NCBI GenBank assembly: GCA_052170475.1
Contig: JBQNAL010000018.1
Coordinates: 1 to 36,293 of the forward strand
Direction of reading: 5' to 3'
From: CAJPQU01 sp052170475
Lineage (GTDB): Bacteria > Bacillota > Negativicutes > Selenomonadales > Selenomonadaceae
Length of the DNA stretch: 36,293 nucleotides
The notes beneath the pieces were generated by a model, which worked only from the letters and a program-made list of their open reading frames with translations, did not search any database and had not been told where the DNA came from. Below, in pieces: positions 8,287 to 15,788 of the stretch (positions within the stretch are counted from its first letter, which is position 1; the number at the start of each line of letters is the position of its first letter). The position numbers were made by a program, and so were the translations under genes.

Positions 8287-8721
8287 ATGAACAAGAAGGC
8301 AGAAGCATTTAAGAAGTATTTAGAAGCGCAAAAGTTTGATGGCGTCTTTTCCATCGAGGAGTTGGCAAACGACGAGTGGGAGACGGCGCTGTTTCGCTCT
8401 CAGGTAGACATCAACGGGAATAAGCTCCCCACGGTGGTCATTTTCGACAAGAGCGTCTACGGGCTGCTTCGGGTTCTCGTCGCGCCGCAGGTCTTGCGGG
8501 ACGAGAATGAAACGGCGGTCTTAAAGCTCGTCAACGAGTACAATAAGAAATACAAGGCGTTCAAATATTATTTGGACGACGCCGGTTCGTTGGTGCTCGA
8601 CATCTGCATGATCGCGGCGGATGGGAAGGAAGCTGGCGAAAAGGTCTATGCGATGTACGATGTCATCATCCAGCATTTGAACGATTCCTACAAGGAGATC
8701 ATGAAGTCCATTTGGGGCTGA
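8287..8721 (+). CDS. YbjN-domain-like protein of unknown function
   Basis: A 144-residue acidic, soluble protein with no signal peptide or membrane segment. The pattern looks like the YbjN / type III secretion chaperone-like fold: an amphipathic N-terminal helix, then strands (PTVVIFDKSVYGLLRVLVA), a conserved-looking NEYNKKYKAFKYYLDDAGSLVLDI, and a C-terminal helix. In other bacteria such proteins are poorly characterised. AGGAGGAACAGGAT precedes the ATG. It is framed by terminators at 8193-8224 and 8748-8782, so it appears monocistronic. A TTGATG-17-TATTGC pair around 8224-8252 could be its promoter but is weak. It interrupts an otherwise conserved rpsU-yqeY-nfeD-floA order. Confidence 0.6.
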   Translation: MNKKAEAFKKYLEAQKFDGVFSIEELANDEWETALFRSQVDINGNKLPTVVIFDKSVYGLLRVLVAPQVLRDENETAVLKLVNEYNKKYKAFKYYLDDAGSLVLDICMIAADGKEAGEKVYAMYDVIIQHLNDSYKEIMKSIWG

Positions 8722-8747
8722 TTTGAGACTTCTGTGTTGTGCCACGC

Positions 8748-8782
8748 GGGCGCGTCGAGATGTTCGGCGCGCCCTTTTCCTT
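8748..8782 (+). terminator. intrinsic terminator before nfeD
   Basis: An 11-bp stem (8748-8758 with 8764-8774, one G-U pair) surrounds the loop GATGT and is followed by TTTTCCTTT. It ends the YbjN-like transcript. Confidence 0.88.
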
Positions 8783-8864
8783 TGCAGGAGAATTTCACGC
8801 GCAGATGGAATACTTATTCGTGAAAGCTTTGCTTTTTCAGGGTGTGATCCAAAGGAGGTGCGCC

Positions 8865-9512
8865 GTGGAACTTGTGCAGGGGGCGATCTTGGAGATTCTG
8901 CTCTTGACGATTGTCTTTTCCGGCCTTTTGGTCGAGATCAAGACGGGTGGACTTGGGGTAGGGGCGCTTTTGGCCTTGGTGGCGGCGGCGATCTTTTTCG
9001 GCAGCCGCTACGTGAACGGATTGGTCGCCATATATCCCATCGCCGTCTTTTTGGGCGGGGTTCTTTGTCTCGCCATTGAGATGCTGGCGCCGACGGTGGG
9101 GCTTTTGGCGGGGCTAGGGGTCGCAGCCATGCTGTACAGCATCGTGCTGACGCTCGGTGGGGATGTCGGTGCGCTGTACGCGCTCTTGGCGGCGATGGCG
9201 CTTTCGATCCTCGCCTTTCTGCTGCTCCTGCGCCATTTGCCGTCGAGCCGCCTGTGGAATAAGGTGATCCTGCGGGACGCCAGTACGGCGGAACGGGGCC
9301 ATGTCAGCGCTGCAACGCCGCTTGACCTTGTCGGACGGCGCGGGTGGGCTACGACGGATCTGCGCCCTTCTGGGGCGGTATCGTTTGGCGACGCGCCGGT
9401 GGACGTGGTGTCTGAAGGAGGCTACATTCCCCGGGGAAGCGCCGTCATCGTCGTGGCGGCGCAGGGAAGCCGGATCGTCGTGCGTCCCGTGCCGCCTTTG
9501 AAAGAGGCGTGA
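8865..9512 (+). CDS. NfeD-family membrane protein (short form, flotillin partner)
   Basis: A 215-residue protein with about four to five membrane segments (roughly 8-24, 32-46, 53-75, 80-97 and 104-123). They are followed by a soluble NfeD OB-fold domain at about 150-211 (LVGRRGWATTDLRPSGAV...). It lacks the ClpP-like protease domain of long NfeD proteins. Short forms typically sit beside flotillins and are thought to act with them in membrane microdomains. The GTG start at 8865 is chosen for its perfect AAAGGAGGTG (8851-8860). Upstream in-frame codons from 8739 overlap the terminator and are not plausible coding sequence. floA follows after 34 bp. Confidence 0.9.
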   Translation: MELVQGAILEILLLTIVFSGLLVEIKTGGLGVGALLALVAAAIFFGSRYVNGLVAIYPIAVFLGGVLCLAIEMLAPTVGLLAGLGVAAMLYSIVLTLGGDVGALYALLAAMALSILAFLLLLRHLPSSRLWNKVILRDASTAERGHVSAATPLDLVGRRGWATTDLRPSGAVSFGDAPVDVVSEGGYIPRGSAVIVVAAQGSRIVVRPVPPLKEA

Positions 9513-9546
9513 GGAAAAGGTGTTTTTGAGATAAGGAGGAGCTGTT

Positions 9547-10542
9547 TTGGAACTGCTGCTGGGTACGGGATTTTCCATCATTCTTTTACTGATCGCGCTC
9601 ATGGTGTTTTTGCATTTTGTGCCGCTGGGCCTCTGGGTTTCTGCCATCGCGGCCAACGTCAACGTGGGGATTTTCACTTTGGTGGGGATGCGGCTGCGGC
9701 GCGTGGTGCCGCAGAAGATCGTGCTGCCCCTCATCAAGGCGAACAAGGCGGGGCTTAACGTGGCGGTCAATCAGTTAGAAGCGCATTACTTAGCGGGGGG
9801 CAACGTGGATCGCGTGGTGGACGCCCTGATCGCGGCGCATCGCGCCCAGATTCCCCTCCCCTTTGAGCGTTCGGCGGCCATTGATTTGGCGGGGCGGGAC
9901 GTCTTGGAAGCGGTGCAGATGAGCGTGAATCCGAAAGTCATCGAAACGCCGGTGGTTTCGGCGGTGGCGAAGAACGGCATCGAGCTGAAGATCAAGGCGC
10001 GGGTCACGGTGCGTGCCAACATCGACCGCCTCGTGGGCGGAGCGGGGGAGCCGACGATCATCGCCCGCGTCGGCGAAGGCATCGTGACCACCGTCGGTTC
10101 AGCAGAAAGCCACACGGCGGTGCTGGAAAGCCCGGATGAGATTTCTAAGACGGTATTAGGGAAAGGACTCGATGCCGGGACGGCGTTTGAGATTCTTTCC
10201 ATTGATATTGCCGACGTGGATGTGGGGCGCAACATCGGCGCGGAACTCTTGACGGATCAGGCGGAGGCCGACAAGCGCATCGCCCAGGCGAAAGCTGAGG
10301 AACGGCGGGCGATGGCGGTCGCCAAGGAGCAGGAGATGAAGGCCTACACGCAGGAAATGGAAGCCAAGGTGGTGGAGGCGCAGTCCGACGTCCCCCACGC
10401 GATTGCGGAAGCCTTCCGCAGCGGCCATCTTGGTGTCATGGATTACTATAACCTGAAAAATATTCAGGCGGATACGGAGATGCGGGATGCCATCAGCAAG
10501 GCGGGCGGCTCCAAAGTGCCTGCGCCGCCTGTGGTGAAGTGA
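9547..10542 (+). CDS. floA: flotillin-like protein FloA
   Basis: A 331-residue protein of exactly FloA length. A single N-terminal hydrophobic hairpin or transmembrane segment (about 6-30) is followed by PHB-like sequence (MRLRRVVPQKIVLPLIKANKAGL) and a charged coiled-coil of about 235-290 rich in Ala/Glu/Lys. FloA organises functional membrane microdomains in Bacillus subtilis and modulates fluidity and cell wall enzyme distribution. The start is TTG at 9547, seven bases after TAAGGAGGA. No competing ATG or GTG fits the spacing. It is in an operon with nfeD upstream and an unknown membrane protein one base downstream. Confidence 0.95.
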   Translation: MELLLGTGFSIILLLIALMVFLHFVPLGLWVSAIAANVNVGIFTLVGMRLRRVVPQKIVLPLIKANKAGLNVAVNQLEAHYLAGGNVDRVVDALIAAHRAQIPLPFERSAAIDLAGRDVLEAVQMSVNPKVIETPVVSAVAKNGIELKIKARVTVRANIDRLVGGAGEPTIIARVGEGIVTTVGSAESHTAVLESPDEISKTVLGKGLDAGTAFEILSIDIADVDVGRNIGAELLTDQAEADKRIAQAKAEERRAMAVAKEQEMKAYTQEMEAKVVEAQSDVPHAIAEAFRSGHLGVMDYYNLKNIQADTEMRDAISKAGGSKVPAPPVVK

Positions 10543-10543
10543 C

Positions 10544-11053
10544 ATGTGGGGGATAGGCGGTGCGCCGTTTACGTTCGGGGCGGTGGTTCTCGCGCTGATG
10601 GTGCTGCTCTCAGGCGGCACCGCGCTGCCCATCATCGTCGTCGGGCTGTTCTTTCTCTATCATTGGGGGAAGGACAAGGAAAAGCCGAAGCCGCAGCGTC
10701 CGTTGCCTGCGCCGGCGCCAGTGCCGAAGGAAGGGTTGCCCGATTTTTCCTATGGCGCATCGGACGGGAGCCTTGGCTTTGAGGTTCCTCCGTTGGCGGG
10801 GGCGCCGAAAAGCGCTGGGAGCAGCGTGTACCAAGAGCCTTCGGCAAGGGCGACCTCCATCCGGGAGCCGCGCTTTCCTCAGGAGAAGGCGCGGCAATCT
10901 CGGCCATTGGCGCAGGGAGGAACGGGCGCTGGGACGCCGGCGGCTTCGCGGGGGGCTACGCCTCGGTTTACCCCTGCGGCGTTGGCTGACGCCGTGATTT
11001 TGGCAGAGATCTTGGCGCCGCCGAAAGCGCTGCGGCGGCATCGTGGGGGATAA
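10544..11053 (+). CDS. hypothetical Pro/Ala-rich membrane protein downstream of floA
   Basis: A 169-residue protein I do not recognise. Residues 11-40 are hydrophobic and could form one long or two short membrane segments. The rest is a low-complexity tail rich in proline, alanine, arginine and serine (for example PKPQRPLPAPAPVPKEG at 49-65), likely disordered. The C terminus has a short helix-like LADAVILAEILAPPKALRR. The ATG lies one base after the floA stop, so it is translated as the third cistron of the nfeD-floA operon. This is the position of yqfB in B. subtilis, but no sequence relationship can be claimed. A strong hairpin follows the stop. Confidence 0.7.
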   Translation: MWGIGGAPFTFGAVVLALMVLLSGGTALPIIVVGLFFLYHWGKDKEKPKPQRPLPAPAPVPKEGLPDFSYGASDGSLGFEVPPLAGAPKSAGSSVYQEPSARATSIREPRFPQEKARQSRPLAQGGTGAGTPAASRGATPRFTPAALADAVILAEILAPPKALRRHRGG

Positions 11054-11054
11054 T

Positions 11055-11095
11055 ACCTACACCCCGCTCGGGACATGGCCGGGCGGGGTGTAGGT
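11055..11095 (+). other. strong perfect hairpin lacking a T-tract
   Basis: A 13-bp perfect inverted repeat (11055-11067 with 11083-11095) starts at the very end of the preceding gene. The 15-base intervening segment has three more possible pairs. No T-run follows, so it is not a standard intrinsic terminator. It may protect the mRNA 3' end, assist factor-dependent termination or bind a protein. Confidence 0.75.
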
Positions 11096-11136
11096 GTATC
11101 GGGGAGAAACAAGGAGAGGAAAGAGGAGGGCTATCC

Positions 11137-12009
11137 ATGGAAAGAAAGCGGATCGGATTTATTGGGCTGGGGGTCATGGGTGTCAGCATGGCGGCACATC
11201 TCTTGGCGGCGGGACATTCGCTGACCATTTTTAACCGCACCCGGGTGAAGGGCGAGGAACTCATCAAGCGTGGGGCAACGTGGGCAGATACGCCGGCGTC
11301 GGTCGCTGTCGCTTCGGAGGTACTCATTTCCATGGTGGGCTATCCCCACGATGTAGAGAAGATTTATTTTGGCGATGGGGGCATCTTGAGCGCCATGAAG
11401 GACGGAGGCTGCGTCGTTGACATGACCACCTCCAGCCCGAAGTTGGCGCGCCGCCTTTACGAGGCCGCGAAAGAGCGCGGGATTGCGGCGCTCGACGCAC
11501 CGGTTTCCGGCGGCGACATCGGGGCGCGGAACGCTTCCCTCGTCGTGATGGTCGGCGGTGATCGCGCCGCGTTTGATGCAGTAAAGCCGATCTTGGAGCT
11601 TCTGGGGCGCACCATCCGCTATTTTGGCGCTGCCGGATCTGGGCAGTACGCAAAAATGGCGAACCAGATTGCGATTGCGTCCAATATGATGGGGGTGTGC
11701 GAGGCCGTCGCCTACGCGAAGCGGGCGGGGCTCGACCCCGCGGAAGTGGTGGAAACCATCTCCGGCGGGGCGGCAGGCTCTTGGTCGCTGTCCAATTTAG
11801 CGCCGCGCATGCTGCGGGGCGATTACGCGCCGGGCTTTTTTATCAAGCATTTCATCAAGGATATGGGCATCGCGCTGTCGTCGGCGGAGGAAATGCACCT
11901 TGAACTCCCCGGGCTGAAATTAGCCAAGCGCCTTTACGACGAACTCTCCGCCCGGGGCATGGAGGACAGCGGCACGCAGGCACTCCTTCAATGGTATTTG
12001 AAGGAGTGA
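11137..12009 (+). CDS. NAD(P)-dependent beta-hydroxyacid dehydrogenase (3-hydroxyisobutyrate dehydrogenase / tartronate semialdehyde reductase family)
   Basis: A 290-residue protein of the usual family length. The N-terminal Rossmann domain begins IGFIGLGVMG (6-15, glycine motif). The substrate-binding signature DAPVSGGDIGA is at 120-130, and the catalytic lysine lies in GSGQYAKMANQ (Lys173, with Asn176). Residues about 165-290 form the all-helical domain. Members oxidise or reduce 3-hydroxyisobutyrate, tartronate semialdehyde, gamma-hydroxybutyrate or similar acids; nothing here fixes the substrate. The ATG follows GAGGAGGGC. No pathway neighbour is present, so its role stays open. Confidence 0.85.
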   Translation: MERKRIGFIGLGVMGVSMAAHLLAAGHSLTIFNRTRVKGEELIKRGATWADTPASVAVASEVLISMVGYPHDVEKIYFGDGGILSAMKDGGCVVDMTTSSPKLARRLYEAAKERGIAALDAPVSGGDIGARNASLVVMVGGDRAAFDAVKPILELLGRTIRYFGAAGSGQYAKMANQIAIASNMMGVCEAVAYAKRAGLDPAEVVETISGGAAGSWSLSNLAPRMLRGDYAPGFFIKHFIKDMGIALSSAEEMHLELPGLKLAKRLYDELSARGMEDSGTQALLQWYLKE

Positions 12010-12131
12010 GGTGCGTGCCTTTCATCATGCCTTGATCGCGGGCGTTTGAGGAGAAGGCTGCGCTTGATGGAGCGTTAGCCGTCGCGGGGCGGCATGTTTT
12101 CCAACGATAGGGAAGGGGAGCGCGGAGGTAT

Positions 12132-12695
12132 ATGCTGGATTTTACGGCGATTGATTTTGAAACGGCGACGAAAAGTTATCATTCGGCGTGCAGCGTCGCG
12201 GTGGTGGAGGTGCGCGGCGGAGAGGTTGCGGATTCCTTCCATACGCTGATCAAGCCGCCGGGGATGCGGTTTTTGCCGGAGAATATCGCCATTCATGGCA
12301 TCACGCCGTCGATGGTGGAAAAGGCGCGGGATTTCGCTGCGGTGTGGGTGGAGTTGGAGTCGTATCTTCGGGGGAGGGTGGTGGTCGCGCACAACGCGCC
12401 CTTTGATATGGGGGTTCTGCGTGCGTCGCTCTTGGCGCATCATTTGCCGCCGCCGCAGTTTCATCAGTGCTGCACGGTGCAGATCGCCCGTCGCGTTTGG
12501 CCGCAGCTTAAAAACCATAAACTCAATACGGTGGGGGATTTCCTCCACATCGCCTTTCGTCATCATGACGCGCTGGAGGACGCCCGCGCTTGTGCGGCGA
12601 TTCCTGTGGCGGCGGCAAAGGTGGCGGGCGCGCAGGATATGGCGCAGTTAGCGGAGCGGCTTCGGGTTCCGATTCGTCCGTTTGTCATGGGGTGA
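12132..12695 (+). CDS. DnaQ-like DEDDh 3'-5' exonuclease
   Basis: A 187-residue single-domain exonuclease with a complete DEDDh active site: Asp8 and Glu10 in AIDFET, Asp92 in VAHNAPFD, and His145 with Asp150 in HHDALEDA. The HGIT motif at 55-58 is typical of the epsilon/PolC proofreading-like group. It lacks a polymerase, BRCT or helicase fusion, so it is probably a free nuclease for DNA repair or RNA turnover. The ATG at 12132 follows GCGCGGAGGTAT. Its stop lies four bases before the ATG of the DUF523 gene. The 122-bp gap upstream (12010-12131) holds no feature I can identify. Confidence 0.88.
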   Translation: MLDFTAIDFETATKSYHSACSVAVVEVRGGEVADSFHTLIKPPGMRFLPENIAIHGITPSMVEKARDFAAVWVELESYLRGRVVVAHNAPFDMGVLRASLLAHHLPPPQFHQCCTVQIARRVWPQLKNHKLNTVGDFLHIAFRHHDALEDARACAAIPVAAAKVAGAQDMAQLAERLRVPIRPFVMG

Positions 12696-12699
12696 GGAA

Positions 12700-13221
12700 A
12701 TGATCTTAGTGAGCGCGTGTCTCTTGGGGCATAAGGTGAAATATGACGGCGGCGAGAACGGACAGCCGCTTTTGCTGCGCTATGCAGCGCTGGGGCAGTT
12801 TCTCCCCGTCTGTCCGGAGAGCGCGGCGAAATTGCCGGTGCCGCGTCCGCCGGTGGAGATCCAAGGGGGGACGGGTGCGGATGTTTGGGCGGGGCGAGCT
12901 GCCGTGCGGGATGCTGAGGGCGCGGATCGGACGTCAGCTTTTCGGTGCGGCGCAGAGAACGTCCTTGCCGCAGCGGAGCGATGTCAGGCGCGGATCGCCA
13001 TCCTTAAGGAGAACAGCCCGTCCTGCGGCGTACATCACGTTTACGACGGCACCTTCGGGCGGAGGAAGATCGACGGGCAGGGGGTCGCGGCGGCGTGGCT
13101 GGCGAAGCGCGGGCTGCGTCTCTATTCGGAAAAAGATTTGACGGAAGCGTTGCTCCTGTCGCTCTTAGCGGAAGATCGTAAGGCGGCGGGCGAGCCGTAT
13201 GATAGTCGCCGCGCACGGTAG
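12700..13221 (+). CDS. DUF523 family protein
   Basis: A 173-residue protein with the DUF523 signature: SACLLG...KYDGGENG near the N terminus, VCPE at 37-40, ENSPSCG at 104-110 and YDGTF at 115-119. Three invariant cysteines (Cys7, Cys38, Cys109) suggest metal or iron-sulfur binding. The biochemical function of the family is not established to my knowledge. The usual segment after CPE appears as SAAKLPVPRPP. The ATG at 12700 has GGGGTGAGG just upstream and gives the normal family N terminus; an earlier frame from 12682 overlaps the exonuclease. rfbD begins nine bases after the stop. Confidence 0.88.
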   Translation: MILVSACLLGHKVKYDGGENGQPLLLRYAALGQFLPVCPESAAKLPVPRPPVEIQGGTGADVWAGRAAVRDAEGADRTSAFRCGAENVLAAAERCQARIAILKENSPSCGVHHVYDGTFGRRKIDGQGVAAAWLAKRGLRLYSEKDLTEALLLSLLAEDRKAAGEPYDSRRAR

Positions 13222-13229
13222 GAGAGGAA

Positions 13230-14108
13230 ATGGCGATGGGGCGGATACTGGTCACGGGGGTTACGGGGCAGATCGGTCATGATGTAGCGGTAGAGCTGAT
13301 ACGGCGGGGCGCGACGGTCGTCGGGGCTACCCGGCGGGAAATGCCCCTCACAAACGCCGCGCATTGTGCGGATTTTGTGGAAAGGACGGCGCCGGAAACG
13401 GTGATCCATTGCGCCGCCTATACGGCGGTGGATCGGGCGGAGGAAGAGGCGGCGCTTTGCCATCAAGTCAATGCACAAGCGACAGGCGCCATTGCGGCGG
13501 CCTGTCGTCGGGTCGGCGCGAAACTGATTTACCTGAGTACGGATTATGTTTTTCCGGGCGATGGCGATGCGCCTTACGAAGTGGAGGCAGCGACGGGCGC
13601 ACAGAACGTCTACGGCGCGGCGAAGCTCGCGGGGGAAGAGGCGGTGCGAGCAGCGCTGACGGCGTATTTCATCGTGCGGACTTCGTGGGTGTTCGGCGGG
13701 GTGGGGCGAAATTTTATTCGCAGCATGATGGACTTGGCGAACACCCATGATCGGCTGACGGTGGTGGCCGACCAGATCGGATCGCCCACATATAGCGTGG
13801 ATTTGGCACGCCTGTTGGCGGATATGGCGGAGAGCCGGCAGTTTGGCGTTTATCACGCCACCAATGAGGGATTTTGTTCGTGGTATGATTTTGCCGTGGA
13901 AGTCTTTCGTCAGCTTGGGCTTTCCGTGGCGGTCGAGCCGGTCTCCTCGGCAGTCTATCTCACGAGGGCGCGCCGACCCCATAATTCACGCCTTTCTAAA
14001 CGATCCCTCGACGCGGCGGGATTTCGGCGGCTGCCCCCTTGGCAGGACGCGGTGCGGCGCTATTTGGCGGAACTGGCGGCCATCGAGGCGCAGGGCGCAG
14101 AGCCGTAG
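13230..14108 (+). CDS. rfbD: dTDP-4-dehydrorhamnose reductase-like (RfbD/SDR superfamily)
   Basis: A 292-residue extended short-chain dehydrogenase. It has GVTGQIG (10-16) for NAD(P)H binding, the HCAAYTAVDRAE block (60-71), LSTDYVFPGD (102-111) and the catalytic pair Tyr128/Lys132 in VYGAAK. These match RfbD, the last enzyme of dTDP-L-rhamnose synthesis for surface polysaccharide. The partners rfbA, rfbB and rfbC are not in the window, so the gene is an orphan here or the protein serves another nucleotide sugar. ATG at 13230 follows GGAGAGG; an ATG at 13236 is also possible. It converges with rnpB across a bidirectional hairpin. Confidence 0.85.
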   Translation: MAMGRILVTGVTGQIGHDVAVELIRRGATVVGATRREMPLTNAAHCADFVERTAPETVIHCAAYTAVDRAEEEAALCHQVNAQATGAIAAACRRVGAKLIYLSTDYVFPGDGDAPYEVEAATGAQNVYGAAKLAGEEAVRAALTAYFIVRTSWVFGGVGRNFIRSMMDLANTHDRLTVVADQIGSPTYSVDLARLLADMAESRQFGVYHATNEGFCSWYDFAVEVFRQLGLSVAVEPVSSAVYLTRARRPHNSRLSKRSLDAAGFRRLPPWQDAVRRYLAELAAIEAQGAEP

Positions 14109-14212
14109 TCGTATCCTCTTACGGGCAATCGGAGCTCATATGCAAGAGACGGGTCGCACATGTGCGGGGAAGGGGCACTTGTATGGTGAGACATGTTATA
14201 ACCAGCCAAACG

Positions 14213-14244
14213 AAAACCCCCGGCTATGCCGGGGGTTTATTTTT
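14213..14244 (-). terminator. bidirectional terminator between rfbD and rnpB
   Basis: A perfect 10-bp GC-rich stem around a TAT loop (14217-14239) has T-runs on both strands: GTTTTC on the minus side and TTTATTTTT on the plus side. It can terminate both the convergent rfbD operon and rnpB. The 104 bp between rfbD and the hairpin show no other feature. Confidence 0.88.
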
Positions 14245-14600
14245 CTGCGAGCCATCAATAAGCCGGGTTCTGTCCCGCATGAGCGGTGACGATCATTTAT
14301 CTGCGCCGCCCGTTGCCAGACGGCTCTAGCGACTCAACCCGGAAGGTTCCGCGGGCCGCCTCATCCCTTCCCTATTTGGTCTTGCTTCGCGTGGGGTTTG
14401 TCAAGCCGGCCAGTCGCCTGACCGCTGGTGCGCTCTTACCGCACCTTTCCACCCTTACCGACGAATCGGCGGTTTCCTTTTCTATGACACTTTCCCGGAG
14501 GTCGCCCCCGCTGGACGTTATCCAGCACGCTGCCCTATGAAGCCCGGACTTTCCTCAAGCGGCTCATTCGTCCGCCAGCGATCGTCTTTCCTGCTCGCAT
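14245..14600 (-). ncRNA. rnpB: RNase P RNA, bacterial type A
   Basis: Read on the minus strand, the segment carries the conserved 5' block GAGGAAAGTCCGGGC (plus-strand 14542-14556) and the 3' block ACAGAACCCGGCTTAT (14258-14273). The internal GGTAAGAGCGCACCAGCGG region is also present. The ends GCGAGC (14593-14598) and GCTCGC (14247-14252) pair as helix P1, giving an RNA of about 355 nt. It is the catalytic RNA that matures tRNA 5' ends. It has its own promoter upstream and a terminator downstream. Confidence 0.97.
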
Positions 14601-14605
14601 CGCAT

Positions 14606-14634
14606 AGCATACCATAGCGCTGCGCGGTCGTCAA
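14606..14634 (-). promoter_or_regulatory. sigma-70 promoter of rnpB
   Basis: On the minus strand, TTGACG (14634-14629) and TATGCT (14611-14606) are separated by exactly 17 bp. The expected transcription start, near 14599, coincides with the P1 helix of RNase P RNA. Confidence 0.85.
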
Positions 14635-14669
14635 ATCATCGGAGACTGATAATTCTCGGCGCTCGTCCC

Positions 14670-15788
14670 TCACTCGATCAGGGTGAAGAAATCTTGGGCG
14701 CTCTCGTCCGCCACCACCTCTACGTGTCCCTTCGCTTTCGCTAAGGCTTCCGTGAGATACTGTGCCAAGACCGGCACCACGATCTGTTCCGTAGCGAAGT
14801 GTCCCGCGTCGATGACATGAAGCCCCAGTGCCGCTGCGCGCTGGGCATCATGATAGCGCACGTCGCCGGTGACGTAGGCGTCGCAGCCTAACATGGCCGC
14901 CGTGTCGATAAATTCCGCTCCGCTGCCGCTGCAAAGCCCGACTTTTTCCACATGGCGGTCGCCGGCGTGCACCAATCGCACATACTTCGTCCCCAATTGC
15001 GCCTTGACCTTTTGGGCAAAGGCCTCCGCCGAAATCGGCGCAGAAAGACGACCGACGCGCCCGAGACTTTCCGCCTGCCCCGTATTTCGCAACAGGTAGA
15101 GATCATAGGCCGGTTCTTCGTAAGGGTGTGCCTTCTTCATGGCGCGCACGACAGCCTTTTCTTTTTCCACAGGAAAGATCGTTTCGATGCGTACTTCCTC
15201 GACCCGTGAGAGGCGCCCAATTTCGCCGACGAAGGGGTTCGTCCCCTCCTCCGGAAGGAACGTCCCCAGCCCTTCGACCTGAAAGGTACACGCACTGTAT
15301 CGCCCGATATGCCCAGCCCCTGCGGCGGTGAGCGCGGATCGAACCGCTTCCGCCTGCGCGGTCGGCACATAGACGGCGAGCTTTACCAATTCTCCTTGCG
15401 CCGTAACCTTCAAGGGGGCTATGTCTGTGAGGCCAAGGCGTGCCGCCAAGACGTCGTTTACGCCGCCCGCTGCAATATCAAGGTTTGTGTGCGCCGCCAT
15501 CACCGCCACCTCCCCTTTGAGGAGCGCGGACAAAAGTCGCCCTTCGGGCAGATCGGTGCGAAGTTTTTTCAGCGGGCGAAAAATCAGCGGATGATGCGCT
15601 ACGATGAGATCGAATTTCTCACGCACCGCCCTCTCCGCGATTTCAGGGCGGACGTCGAGACAGACGAGGATCCGGCGTATCTCCTGTGCTGGGCTGCCCA
15701 GTAAAAGCCCTGGATTATCCCATGATTCCGCCAATCGCCTCGGCGCTATTTTCTCCATCACGTCCATGACCACTTGACACTTTACCAT
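14670..15788 (-). CDS. Nif3-like dinuclear metal centre protein
   Basis: A 372-residue long-form member of the Nif3/YqfO family (GTP cyclohydrolase 1 type 2 homologue). The N-terminal half has the metal ligands VAHHPLIF (His65, His66) and AAHTNLD (His100, Asp104). The C-terminal half supplies DAGHFATEQ. Residues about 130-240 are the extra PII/CutA-like insertion found in Firmicute members. The molecular function is unsettled despite solved structures. The start ATG overlaps the trmK stop by seven bases (ATGGTAA), so the pair is translationally coupled, as in B. subtilis yqfN-yqfO. It ends about 35 bp before the rnpB promoter with no terminator between. Confidence 0.93.
   Translation of the reverse strand: MVKCQVVMDVMEKIAPRRLAESWDNPGLLLGSPAQEIRRILVCLDVRPEIAERAVREKFDLIVAHHPLIFRPLKKLRTDLPEGRLLSALLKGEVAVMAAHTNLDIAAGGVNDVLAARLGLTDIAPLKVTAQGELVKLAVYVPTAQAEAVRSALTAAGAGHIGRYSACTFQVEGLGTFLPEEGTNPFVGEIGRLSRVEEVRIETIFPVEKEKAVVRAMKKAHPYEEPAYDLYLLRNTGQAESLGRVGRLSAPISAEAFAQKVKAQLGTKYVRLVHAGDRHVEKVGLCSGSGAEFIDTAAMLGCDAYVTGDVRYHDAQRAAALGLHVIDAGHFATEQIVVPVLAQYLTEALAKAKGHVEVVADESAQDFFTLIE

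Noticed and set aside
14039..14540. Small + strand frames across 14109-14540
   Set aside because: They lie over the RNase P RNA on the opposite strand, and their translations reflect its conserved RNA sequence.
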